The notes under the pieces were generated by a model. It did not search any database. It worked only from the letters and a program-made list of their open reading frames with translations, and had not been told where the DNA came from. A program made the translations under genes and the position numbers. DNA of 64,000 nt from Clostridia bacterium (GTDB lineage Bacteria; Bacillota; Clostridia; Oscillospirales; Acutalibacteraceae), in assembly GCA_017623235.1 (NCBI GenBank), contig JAGAPN010000050.1, positions 26,383-90,382 on the forward strand, written 5' to 3'. Of this stretch, positions 54,601-61,613 are shown one piece after another. How positions within the stretch are numbered: the first letter of the stretch is position 1; every line of letters starts with the position of its first letter.

Positions 54601-54788
54601 GGCACACCGTTAATCTTACCCTCTACGGCCACCGCCGCAACAGCTTCGGTCCCCTGCACCTTACCGACCTTGAAGAAAAGTGGATTGGCCCCGGAGCCTG
54701 GCGCAGTGAGGGTGAGGCCTGGTGCTACGACTATATGCTCTGCGAGGAGGGTGTTCTGACCGCACCCACCATAGAGGAGGAAATTTAG
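51681..54788 (+). CDS. GH106-like glycoside hydrolase (alpha-L-rhamnosidase type)
   Basis: 1035 residues; AGGAGG seven bases before the ATG and no signal peptide, so cytoplasmic. The N-terminal TIM-barrel opens with RGAPFWAWNCRLDRDELYRQ and continues FGGAHMHVRTGM, WLYDEDRWPSGAAGG, FTDEPQF and TGHMMEEPTLRSQ, the pattern of Glyco_hydro_106-type enzymes. Residues about 430-650 include a Rossmann-like glutamine-amidotransferase-type fold (VIIVPGCETLRSTTL), and the C-terminus (about 790-960) holds a galactose-binding-like beta sandwich (VRWNGVAVDTAV, LLEVTLPFGK). It probably trims rhamnosyl or similar groups from imported oligosaccharides. Specificity is not certain, since the broader family includes uncharacterised members. 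Confidence 0.78.
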   Translation: MLYKKNNTPRLDMELFKNPTAEYRGAPFWAWNCRLDRDELYRQLEILKKMGFGGAHMHVRTGMATGYLSEEYMSLIKGCVEKAKSENMLAWLYDEDRWPSGAAGGLVTRDKKYRARYLLFTPTPYGAGQANADGLGDGSSAKAKRSENGTLICCYDIQLDENGYLKDYKIIDENAPAKGEKWYAYLELNRESPWYNNQTYVNTLDKAAIDRFIEITYESYNRTIAEDFDGAVPAIFTDEPQFVHKSTLKFAREKADVILPWTDDLPRTFAEAYGGEDLAAGLPELIWDLPDGAASVIRYHYHDHVCERFATAFADNCGGWCKDHGLAFTGHMMEEPTLRSQTAALGEAMRSYRGFTLPGIDMLCAWMEYTTAKQAQSAVHQYGREGMASELYGVTNWDFDFRGHKLHGDWQAALGVTVRVPHLSWVSMAGEAKRDYPASINYQSPWWDKYSLVEDHFARVNTALTRGKPVVRVGVIHPIESYWLHWGPAEQTALIRDTLDENFRNITKWLLFGGIDFDFICESLLPDLCTDLGAPMRVGKMAYDVIIVPGCETLRSTTLDRLEAFASAGGRLIFLGDAPTLEDAHPDTRGLNLFNKAERLPFNKGALLASLEEVRELELRKDSGALCDTLLYQLREEEQGRWLFIAHGKEPYNKDISRREDIKIRLAGRWTATLYDTQRGEVQAIPYTVRGNKTEISAELYDYDSLLLWLEPAPEDLTVKLPAKSKVRTKETEIPSAVPYTLSEPNPLLLDRAEFALDEGEWHKAEEILRLDDYCREALGWPSRKCSVAQPWVIEEEPLTHKVHLRFRINSDIVYSGAELAIEDAETLTVRWNGVAVDTAVTGWYVDKSIKTVALPKIKKGENLLEVTLPFGKRTNLEWAYLLGYFGVEVAGKETRIVALKDKLAFGNITSRGLPFYGGNITYHIPVETDGGELTLRSSRYRGAAQTVSLDGGRELPLIYPPYTVRLGAPEGGRHTVNLTLYGHRRNSFGPLHLTDLEEKWIGPGAWRSEGEAWCYDYMLCEEGVLTAPTIEEEI

Positions 54789-54789
54789 T

Positions 54790-55461
54790 ATGACCCTAAA
54801 ACTCTTTTTCAGCGCAATAATAAAGTTCCTGCTGGGCGTAGTGCTGGTAGGGGCGCTGATATTCCTGCCTGCAGGCACCCTTAACTACTACGGCGGCCTG
54901 CTGCTTATGGGTATTTTGTTTATACCTATGTTTATTGCAGGGCTTGTTATGCTGATTAAAAATCCCGCCCTGCTTAAAAGTCGGCTGAAGGCCAAGGAAA
55001 CCCGAGATAAGCAAAGCCTGGTAGTAAAGCTCAGCGGCCTTATGTTCCTGGCAGGCTTTGTGGTGGCAGGGCTGGGCTACCGCCTGGATTGGTACGCCCT
55101 GCCTCGGTCGGTAAGCCTTGCGGCGGCGGTAATTTTCCTTATAGCCTACGGCCTTTACGCCGAGGTTTTAAGAGAAAACACCTACCTCAGCCGCACCATA
55201 GAGGTGCAGGAAAACCAAAAGGTTATAGACACAGGGCTTTACGGTATCGTAAGACATCCTATGTACAGCGCAACCCTGCTGCTGTTTTTGGCTATGCCCC
55301 TGGTGCTGGGCTCGGTGTACGCCTTTATCATCTTCCTTTGCTATCCCTTTATCATAGCCCAAAGAATAAAGGATGAAGAGGCCTTGCTGGAGAGCGAGCT
55401 TTGCGGATACCGTGAATATAAGCAAAAAGTGAAATACCGTCTGATACCCTTCATCTGGTAA
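54790..55461 (+). CDS. Isoprenylcysteine carboxyl methyltransferase-family membrane protein
   Basis: 223 residues with five or so membrane helices. The C-terminal PEMT/ICMT signature is complete: GLYGIVRHPMYSATLLLF (SAM-binding RHPxY), then RIKDEEALLESELCGYREYKQKVKYRLIPFIW, the E..L...F/Y..Y....R.IPF block. The family methylates lipids or small hydrophobic substrates in the membrane using S-adenosylmethionine; bacterial substrates are mostly unknown. The ATG starts one base after the GH106-like stop, but the function appears unrelated to glycans. Confidence 0.88.
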   Translation: MTLKLFFSAIIKFLLGVVLVGALIFLPAGTLNYYGGLLLMGILFIPMFIAGLVMLIKNPALLKSRLKAKETRDKQSLVVKLSGLMFLAGFVVAGLGYRLDWYALPRSVSLAAAVIFLIAYGLYAEVLRENTYLSRTIEVQENQKVIDTGLYGIVRHPMYSATLLLFLAMPLVLGSVYAFIIFLCYPFIIAQRIKDEEALLESELCGYREYKQKVKYRLIPFIW

Positions 55462-55473
55462 AAAGGAGCAAAA

Positions 55474-55950
55474 ATGTTCAGAGAGCTTTTGAGAAAAAAG
55501 AAGCAGCTAACCGATGCCGAATGTATAGAAATTCTTAAAACCACAAAGCGTGGCGTTCTTTCGGTAAAGGGTGACGGCGGCTACCCTTATGGTATGCCTA
55601 TGAATCATTTTTATAATGACACCGACGGCAAGCTATATTTTCATTGCGGTAAGGTCGGCCACAGGCTGGACGCCTTAAGGGCCGACGGCAAGGTATCCTT
55701 CTGCACCTATACCGAGGGCTATAAAAATCCCGATGAATGGGCCCTCAATATAAAAAGCGTTATAGTTTTCGGTGAAATTACCGTGGTGGAGGACCTTCAG
55801 AAAATTGAGGAAATCACCACAAAACTCAGCCTTAAATTTACCGAGGATGAGGAATATATCCGTGAAGAAATTAGGCTTTACGCCAAGAACACCCTCCTGC
55901 TGGAGCTTACTCCACACCATATTTGCGGCAAGCGGATACAGGAATCGTAG
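55474..55950 (+). CDS. Pyridoxamine 5'-phosphate oxidase-like flavoprotein (NimA type)
   Basis: 158 residues; AAGGAG before the ATG. The FMN-binding split barrel is recognisable from GVLSVKGDGGYPYGMPMNHFYND, GKLYFHCGKVGHRLDALRADGKVSFCTY and SVIVFGEITVVED, followed by a C-terminal helix. It belongs with NimA-like nitroreductase or heme-binding split-barrel proteins, not with the vitamin B6 enzyme itself. It probably reduces small molecules in the cytoplasm. It follows the methyltransferase gene by 12 bases, so the three genes from 51681 may form one unit. Confidence 0.85.
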   Translation: MFRELLRKKKQLTDAECIEILKTTKRGVLSVKGDGGYPYGMPMNHFYNDTDGKLYFHCGKVGHRLDALRADGKVSFCTYTEGYKNPDEWALNIKSVIVFGEITVVEDLQKIEEITTKLSLKFTEDEEYIREEIRLYAKNTLLLELTPHHICGKRIQES

Positions 55951-56068
55951 CCTGCACGCCCAACTATACGTTATAAATATTATAAATCGCAAAGGAGCCA
56001 CCAAAAGCCCGAAACCCCTGCAAAAAGGTCCCTTATGGACCGCATTAAGTCATTTATGAGGTGATTTT

Positions 56069-56500
56069 ATGATATATACTCCTGCCACTAAAAAGGCCCT
56101 TGATATCTGCTTTGAAGCGCATAAAGACCAAAAGGATAAAAGCGGTATGCCCTACGTGTTTCATCCCTTCCACCTGGCGGAGCAGATGACCGACGAGGCG
56201 ACCACCGTAGCGGCGCTCCTTCACGACGTGGTGGAGGATACCGATATTTCTCTTGATGAGCTGGCCCGAGAGGGCTTTGAGCCTCAGGTTATAGAGGCTC
56301 TGACTCTGCTTACCCACGACCCCAAGGTAAAATATGAGGACTATATTTTAAAAATAAAGGATAATCCCATAGCCAAGGCGGTAAAGCTGGCCGACCTGGC
56401 CCACAACTCCGACCTTAGCCGCTTGGATACCGTAGACGAAAAGGCCCTGAAACGCCAACAAAAATATATACAGGCAAGGGCAGTCTTAACAGAGGAATAA
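56069..56500 (+). CDS. Small HD-domain hydrolase (SpoT/MESH1-like)
   Basis: 143 residues; GAGGTGA before the ATG. The HD phosphohydrolase pattern is AHKDQKDKSGMPYVFHPFHL, AALLHDVVEDTD (the HD pair) and VKLADLAHNSDLSR, as in the hydrolase half of RelA/SpoT and the stand-alone MESH1 enzymes. No synthetase or TGS/ACT domains follow, so it is a hydrolase-only protein that may degrade (p)ppGpp or a related nucleotide. It overlaps no neighbour and ends at a bidirectional terminator. Confidence 0.85.
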   Translation: MIYTPATKKALDICFEAHKDQKDKSGMPYVFHPFHLAEQMTDEATTVAALLHDVVEDTDISLDELAREGFEPQVIEALTLLTHDPKVKYEDYILKIKDNPIAKAVKLADLAHNSDLSRLDTVDEKALKRQQKYIQARAVLTEE

Positions 56501-56504
56501 AACG

Positions 56505-56540
56505 AAAATGCACAAGCCCTGCGGGGCTTGTGCATTTTTT
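56505..56540. terminator. Bidirectional terminator
   Basis: Stem AAAATGCACAAGCCC/GGGCTTGTGCATTTT with a TGCG-type loop between two convergent genes, with T-runs on both strands. Confidence 0.9.
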
Positions 56541-56550
56541 AGTCATATTC

Positions 56551-56967
56551 TTATTTTATAAGCTGTGTACCGCATTCGTTACAGAATTTACTGTTACCGG
56601 GAACAAAGGTGCCGCAGTTGGGGCAGGGACGTCTTAAGGCGGCAGACCTGTCGGCGGCTAGGTTACCCGAGGGAGCTTTGGGAGCTGTGGGTTCGCTTTT
56701 CTGTACGGTGGGCTCTGTCTTGGGCTGGGGCTGAGGTTGGGGCTGCGCAGCCTGCCCGGCGGCGGCAATTTTCTTTTTAGCCTTGCTCTTGGCAATAGCC
56801 TCGGCGATGAAATGAGTGGCTATACCTATTACCAGGGCAACAATACCCTCGGTTATCATAGAAGAACACAAAAAGCCTACGCCTGCATATCTCGCAATGG
56901 CGCCGAGAAAGCTGACAAAGGAAGCCAGCTTGGATGCGCCGTACTTTTTCCAAAAAAGAATCCACAT
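56551..56967 (-). CDS. Membrane protein with C-terminal zinc ribbon
   Basis: 138 residues. Two membrane helices (about 14-34 and 38-60) precede a basic segment (AKSKAKKKIAAAG), a Pro/Gln-rich low-complexity linker (QPQPQPQPK, then PTVQKSEPTAPK) and a C-terminal zinc ribbon CPNCGTFVPGNSKFCNECG with four Cys. The ribbon probably faces the cytoplasm. The function is unknown; such double-zinc-finger-like membrane proteins are common in Clostridia. It is convergent with the HD-domain gene. Confidence 0.75.
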   Translation of the reverse strand: MWILFWKKYGASKLASFVSFLGAIARYAGVGFLCSSMITEGIVALVIGIATHFIAEAIAKSKAKKKIAAAGQAAQPQPQPQPKTEPTVQKSEPTAPKAPSGNLAADRSAALRRPCPNCGTFVPGNSKFCNECGTQLIK

Positions 56968-57106
56968 ATTAAAATCTCCTCAAAAATTTTCTCTCCTCTG
57001 AATACGAAGACCCATAAATTGTATCACATTTCTCCCCTATTATCAACACGATTTTACACTAAAATCAGTCAATTGAGGTTTGCTGTTCTCTAAAAAATTA
57101 TTTCAA

Positions 57107-57139
57107 AAAAACAAGGTCGGAAACCCCGACCTTGTTTTT
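57107..57139 (-). terminator. Terminator of the XRE gene
   Basis: Stem AAAACAAGGTCGG/CCGACCTTGTTTT with a short AAAC-type loop and a T-run on the minus strand, directly after the XRE stop. Confidence 0.85.
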
Positions 57140-57147
57140 ACCGCAAT

Positions 57148-57432
57148 TTAGTTTTTGATGCTTTGCAGGAAGGTATAAAGCGCCTGCTTTTGCGAATCAT
57201 TGAGCCTTGCTACCTCTTTGTAAAGCGGATCTCTTTCGTAGGCACAAAAGAAATACTCCAAGGATACGCCCAATGCATCGCAAATATACGAAAGATACTC
57301 TACGGTGGTTTGCTTGTTACCCAGCTCGATATCACGCAAATGGCTTTGGGAAATGCCCGCCTTGTTTGCCAGCTTGTTTACCGTCAAACCCCTCTCGGTA
57401 CGCAGTTCCTTTATGCGTTCGGCAACATTCAT
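57148..57432 (-). CDS. XRE-family helix-turn-helix regulator
   Basis: 94 residues; AGAGGTG before the ATG at 57432. A Cro/CI-type HTH fills residues 5-58 (IKELRTERGLTVNKLANKAG, ISQSHLRDIELGNKQ, VEYLSYICDALGVSLEYFF); the C-terminal tail (DSQKQALYTFLQSIKN) probably mediates dimerisation. SinR-like repressors of this size control single loci. It is divergent from a lipoprotein gene 365 bases away, and a palindrome at 57524-57537 could be its operator. Confidence 0.88.
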   Translation of the reverse strand: MNVAERIKELRTERGLTVNKLANKAGISQSHLRDIELGNKQTTVEYLSYICDALGVSLEYFFCAYERDPLYKEVARLNDSQKQALYTFLQSIKN

Positions 57433-57523
57433 TTTTACACCTCTTCTAAATTTTTACAACTATAGATTATCATATCAAAAGAAATAAGATTACATTTATA
57501 GCGTTATTATGTCGATTTTTTAG

Positions 57524-57537
57524 ATATGATGTCATAT
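57524..57537. promoter_or_regulatory. Palindrome in the XRE-lipoprotein intergenic region
   Basis: ATATGA-TG-TCATAT is a 6-base inverted repeat about 90 bases upstream of the XRE start and may be its operator. The rest of the gene-free stretch 57433-57797 is AT-rich; besides the lipoprotein promoter I see no RNA gene or coding sequence in it. Confidence 0.35.
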
Positions 57538-57739
57538 TTTGTCGAAGACCGTTTAATCCGCAAAATTTCTACCCAACAATATTATTAATAAGCATTGGCC
57601 CTTTTATGCTTAACCCGAAACGATTTAACAGCATGGTCAACTCGGATTTGTAACATTAACCCTCTCTTGTCAGAATGTCTACCCCCGAAAAAACGGAGGA
57701 TTATTCTATAATTTTGAGATAAATAAAGTGAAAAAGCTA

Positions 57740-57768
57740 TTGCGGCAATCTGCCCTTCGTGCTATACT
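57740..57768 (+). promoter_or_regulatory. Promoter of the lipoprotein-glycosidase pair
   Basis: TTGCGG (57740-57745), 17-base spacer, TATACT (57763-57768), 29 bases before the lipoprotein ATG. Confidence 0.6.
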
Positions 57769-57797
57769 GACAACAAATACTACTAAGAGGTGTTTTT

Positions 57798-58376
57798 ATG
57801 AAAAAAATTATTGCTTTACTGCTTATAGCACTCCTCGCCCTTGGTCTTACGGCCTGCGGTGGCTCGGGAGATGCTTCTACCCCCGACGACAGCTCTGCCG
57901 CCCCCACCGAGGAAACCGTTGAGGTAACTATGGAGAACTGGTTTAACTATTTCGATTACGAGGCCCAAACCGACGTTACCCCCGACGACGTTGTGGTTTA
58001 CTACGCCATCACCCTTAAGGATGAGGTAGCCGAGAAATGCACCGATGCGTCGGTGAAATTTACCGTTAAGGAAATGCAGGCCTACCCCTGCCAGGTTGAA
58101 TATAACATCCAGATGAGCGACCAAAAGATAAAGCTTTTAAATGCCGACGAGTTTACCTCTAAATACGGCGGCGCTGACTTGCTGGAGTTCACATCTACTG
58201 AATCGGGCGAATTTAAAAAGACCGCAAGTGACGTAGGTATTATGCTCAAGCTTTGCGGTAAATCTGCTATGGCAGGCTCTATTTCACAGGTAGGTACCGT
58301 GGTAACCTGGGACACCGTGCTTTTCCAGAGCAACGAGGTATCCGAGGCCGCCGGAACCCTTACCCTTACAAAATAA
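57798..58376 (+). CDS. Hypothetical lipoprotein
   Basis: 192 residues; AGAGGTG upstream. The lipoprotein signal is MKKIIALLLIALLALGLTAC with lipobox LTAC, then a Ser/Thr/Pro linker and a beta-rich domain (VTMENWFNYFDYEAQTDVTP, VVYYAITLKDEVAEKCTD, VKFTVKEMQAYPCQVEY). It contains conserved-looking Cys pairs (Cys77, Cys93 region) that could form a disulfide. I recognise no family. It should face outward from the membrane. It lies 22 bases before a glycosidase gene, but a functional tie is not shown. Confidence 0.75.
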   Translation: MKKIIALLLIALLALGLTACGGSGDASTPDDSSAAPTEETVEVTMENWFNYFDYEAQTDVTPDDVVVYYAITLKDEVAEKCTDASVKFTVKEMQAYPCQVEYNIQMSDQKIKLLNADEFTSKYGGADLLEFTSTESGEFKKTASDVGIMLKLCGKSAMAGSISQVGTVVTWDTVLFQSNEVSEAAGTLTLTK

Positions 58377-58398
58377 TATTTTTCTGAGGTGCACTACT

Positions 58399-60498
58399 AT
58401 GAAGACTGTTAATTTCGACTATGCCTTCTCCACCCCTCACGTCCTTACCCTCTGCCGCCCCGCGGCCAGCGAGAAGGTTCTCACCTATACCGAAAATGCG
58501 GGCATAAAATTTGCCTGGACTTACGGTAGTGCAAAAAACGATTATCCCCGTGCCTGGACAACACATCCCTTTGACTCGGCTATGTTTCTGGAATTTTCGG
58601 TTGAAGGCGAATCTGCTCCCTTAAACCGGTGGCGCCGCCACGAAAGCGGTGCGCCCTGCATCTGCGCCAAAGCCCAAAAAAACGGCGTGCAGATAGACAC
58701 CACCATTATAGCGGGCAAAACGGGAATTATCATTAAAACCGAATTTGAAAACACCGCCGACACCCCCCGCAGGGCTCAGGCCCAGCTGGCCCATATCTCG
58801 GGTTGGGTAGTAAGCAACCGCGGCTGGGTGGACGGCAAAAACAATAATCTGCTTCTTTCTATGAGCTACGGCAGGGCCGACCGTATGCTGGCTCTGGCGC
58901 TGGGCGCAGACGATTATCTTATGTACGGAGTAAATAAGGGAGATACCGAAAGCCTTCCCCCTATGAGCAACTCCGATATGGGTATCGCCCCCCACTCCAT
59001 GAAGAAGGTTACCCCCTACTTTTACCTCGAGGCAGGGGCTAAAAAAGCAGGATATATCATCCTGCCCTATAAAAAATACTTTGCCGACCTTGAGGCAGTA
59101 AAGACCACCGACTGTGAAAAGGAAATAGCCGACGCCCTTTCGGAATGGGTGCGCCTGCTTGGCAGAGGCACTCAGTTTGATATTCCCGACAGCTCGGTAA
59201 CCCACTGCTACAACGCCTGCCTGGCCGATATGTTCGTTATGATGGAAAGGCTGGGCAAATATAAGATGATTGCCTGCGGTACCTACGAATACCGTTCCCC
59301 CGGCGCAGGCGAGCCTATGGAGGCCGCCATAATGCTGGATACCCTGGGTTATACCAAAGAGTCCCTTGCCTGCACTAAAATGCATATTGAAGGCCAGGAT
59401 GATGACGGCGCCTGGGTATCGGTAGCCGAGTGGGGCCACGAAATGTGGGGACTTTCCTTTATGAAATCCGCCGCCGTGCTGGAGCATTATAAGCTCTCCC
59501 ACGACCGCGAATATTTAGAGAAATATTACCCCTATATGCTCCGTTCCACAATGTGGCAGCACAGGGCACGCCAATCTACCAAAGACTCTCCCCAAAAATC
59601 TGCCAGAGGCCTTATGCCCCGTGGTATGGGTGACTGCGGTATGATGAGCAACGGTGACTTCTACGGTATTTTCTATCCCTGGAACGTTATGAGCGTGGGC
59701 TCGGATATGCACACCCTTGAGGCGGCCGAAATTTTAGGCAGAGCCGAGGATGTAAGCCGTCTTCGTGACATTATTGCCGAGGCCAAGACCGACCTGCTTA
59801 CCTCTATTTACGATAATCTTGCCGACTACGGTGATTTCGTTATGATGAAATCGGCGGCCGATGCCGAGATAAGCTCTATGTACGGTTGTCTTTTCCCCTT
59901 CTTCCCCACGAATATGGTGGGGGCTGATGAGCCCATTATTCAGGGTGCCGTTCAGTTTATTGAGAGCAAGCGTATGAGCGAGGGCGGTCTGCCCCTGGGC
60001 ACGGGCTGGCAACAGGACGGCTTGTGGGTGGCTATGGCCCTGAGCTATATTGCCAGAACCTACCTTCGAATGGGGCTTTACGACAAGGCTAAAAAATACC
60101 TTTACCCAGCCCTTAACCACGGTTCCCCCTACGTCACCTACTGTGAGGAGAGGGGCGGCGAAAAGGGCTCCACCAACACATCAGGCGACCTGCAGCACCT
60201 GTGGACTCCCCTTTCGGTTTGCCAATATATGATAGACGCCTACTGGCTGGACACCGACGCCATTCACCTTTGCTGCGGCATCCCCGATGAGTGGCTGACC
60301 GAGGGCGGCGGCGTTGGCTTTAAGGGTCTTGGCACCTACTACGGTAAGGCTAATATGAGGCTGACCTATAAGGATAACAAGGCCTGCCTTACCCTGAAGA
60401 CTACTCGTCCTATGGAGAAGGATATTATACTTCATCTGCCCACAGGCGAGGTATCTGTTCCCGCCAAGGGCAGGACCGAAATTAAATATCAGGGATAA
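58399..60498 (+). CDS. Six-hairpin glycosidase-type protein
   Basis: 699 residues; GAGGTG before the ATG and no signal peptide, so cytoplasmic. An N-terminal beta-sandwich (about 1-240) is followed by an (alpha/alpha)6 barrel (about 260-620) with blocks CGTYEYRSPGAGEPMEAAIM, WVSVAEWGHEMWGLSFMKSA, LMPRGMGDCGMMSNGDFYG and LGTGWQQDGLWVAMALSYIA, and a small C-terminal beta domain ending DIILHLPTGEVSVPAKGR. This is the layout of clan GH-L/GH-G relatives such as GH63, GH78 or GH94-like enzymes; Asp/Glu in EWGHE and GDCG are candidate acid/base residues. The specific family and substrate cannot be fixed. It may hydrolyse imported oligosaccharides alongside the GH106-like enzyme. Confidence 0.72.
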   Translation: MKTVNFDYAFSTPHVLTLCRPAASEKVLTYTENAGIKFAWTYGSAKNDYPRAWTTHPFDSAMFLEFSVEGESAPLNRWRRHESGAPCICAKAQKNGVQIDTTIIAGKTGIIIKTEFENTADTPRRAQAQLAHISGWVVSNRGWVDGKNNNLLLSMSYGRADRMLALALGADDYLMYGVNKGDTESLPPMSNSDMGIAPHSMKKVTPYFYLEAGAKKAGYIILPYKKYFADLEAVKTTDCEKEIADALSEWVRLLGRGTQFDIPDSSVTHCYNACLADMFVMMERLGKYKMIACGTYEYRSPGAGEPMEAAIMLDTLGYTKESLACTKMHIEGQDDDGAWVSVAEWGHEMWGLSFMKSAAVLEHYKLSHDREYLEKYYPYMLRSTMWQHRARQSTKDSPQKSARGLMPRGMGDCGMMSNGDFYGIFYPWNVMSVGSDMHTLEAAEILGRAEDVSRLRDIIAEAKTDLLTSIYDNLADYGDFVMMKSAADAEISSMYGCLFPFFPTNMVGADEPIIQGAVQFIESKRMSEGGLPLGTGWQQDGLWVAMALSYIARTYLRMGLYDKAKKYLYPALNHGSPYVTYCEERGGEKGSTNTSGDLQHLWTPLSVCQYMIDAYWLDTDAIHLCCGIPDEWLTEGGGVGFKGLGTYYGKANMRLTYKDNKACLTLKTTRPMEKDIILHLPTGEVSVPAKGRTEIKYQG

Positions 60499-60500
60499 AT

Positions 60501-60528
60501 AATATCGGGCTCCGAGGAGCCCGATATT
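60501..60528 (+). terminator. Terminator after the six-hairpin glycosidase
   Basis: Stem AATATCGGGCTC/GAGCCCGATATT with a CGAG loop, followed by a T-run. Confidence 0.9.
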
Positions 60529-60531
60529 TTA

Positions 60532-60560
60532 TTGCAAAAGACCACTATAACTGATATAAT
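60532..60560 (+). promoter_or_regulatory. Promoter of the zinc-ribbon membrane protein
   Basis: TTGCAA (60532-60537), 17-base spacer, perfect TATAAT (60555-60560), 28 bases before the ATG. Confidence 0.75.
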
Positions 60561-60588
60561 AAGGTAAAAAGAGGAAAGGGGTAAAATT

Positions 60589-61551
60589 ATGGCAAGAGTA
60601 AAATGTCCTATATGCGGAAAGAGAGTGGCTTCCTCTGTTACCGTCTGTCCCGATTGCGGCGCCCCCGTAGAGTCGGGCCCTGCCGCCGAGTCCATAAAGC
60701 AGGCCCATAATATAAAGAACGGTAAAAAGCCACAGCGCCCGTTGGTTGCCGCAATTTTTTCACCTTTTATTATAATCTATATTTTAATTTTCCTGTTTGC
60801 CGTCTTTATGATAGGCCTGACAATACATTCCTTTATAGATAAAATGCGCACGGGTTACGATAACGACGACGTTGACGATTTTGACAGCTCGGTTTATGTA
60901 GAGCCCGATGAGGACGAGGACCACAATCATATTTATCAAAGCGTCATTACCAGGCAGGCCACCTGCACCACCCCGGGAGAGCGCACCTTTACCTGCGACT
61001 GCGGTCACAGCTACGTTAAATCCATAGCCACCACCCCCCATAATTATTCGGCGGCCACCTGCAGCTCCCCGAGAAAATGCTCGGTCTGCGGCGCCACCTC
61101 GGGCTCGCCCCTTACCCACAGCTATATGCAGGGCAAATGCGTCCTTTGCGGAGGGACCGACCCTGCCGCTGACTCTGCCATAAGCCGATGCTCCCTTTCC
61201 CTGCCTGCCCTGCCGAAAACGGTTAAAAACACCCTGGGCGGCCAGACCATATCTACCCTTAGCATCAGCAAAATAAGCCACAAATTTACCTATGAGGCTA
61301 CGGGAGGCATCGGCCTCACCCTGGACCTCACGGGCACCATTACCGACAGCCCCTGGGGCGCAGGACAAAACACCGTAACCCGGGTTGGCTGGAAGCTTTA
61401 CGGCCCCGACGGCCGGCTTTTCAAAACGGGAACTATGGTCGTAAGCGGCACGGTGGGAAACGAGTTCACAAGCAAGGGCAACAACCTGCTTTACAGCTTT
61501 GACAACGCCCCTGCGGGCTCCTACCGTCTGGAGCTTTCCGATACGCAGTAG
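60589..61551 (+). CDS. Zinc-ribbon membrane protein with exported Cys-rich domain
   Basis: 320 residues. An N-terminal zinc ribbon (CPICGKRVASSVTVCPDCG) lies in the cytoplasm, one membrane helix spans about 50-80, and an acidic stretch (DNDDVDDFDSSVYVEPDEDED) follows outside. Residues about 115-195 repeat the pattern H.Y....ATCT.PG...TC.CG, HNY..ATCS.PRKC.VCG, HSY..GKC..CG, a Cys-rich repeat seen in many Clostridia surface proteins. The C-terminal domain (about 200-320) is beta-rich (GGIGLTLDLTGTITDSPWG, AGSYRLEL) and may be a sandwich fold. It is a single-gene unit between terminators; function unknown. Confidence 0.78.
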   Translation: MARVKCPICGKRVASSVTVCPDCGAPVESGPAAESIKQAHNIKNGKKPQRPLVAAIFSPFIIIYILIFLFAVFMIGLTIHSFIDKMRTGYDNDDVDDFDSSVYVEPDEDEDHNHIYQSVITRQATCTTPGERTFTCDCGHSYVKSIATTPHNYSAATCSSPRKCSVCGATSGSPLTHSYMQGKCVLCGGTDPAADSAISRCSLSLPALPKTVKNTLGGQTISTLSISKISHKFTYEATGGIGLTLDLTGTITDSPWGAGQNTVTRVGWKLYGPDGRLFKTGTMVVSGTVGNEFTSKGNNLLYSFDNAPAGSYRLELSDTQ

Positions 61552-61560
61552 CAAATAACA

Positions 61561-61594
61561 AGAACCGTGACGGGACAACTCCCATCACGGTTCT
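61561..61594 (+). terminator. Terminator after the zinc-ribbon membrane protein
   Basis: Stem AGAACCGTGA.GGGA paired with TCCCATCACGGTTCT, followed by a T-run, between convergent genes. Confidence 0.88.
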
Positions 61595-61613
61595 TTTTTA
61601 TCCACTGTTAAAT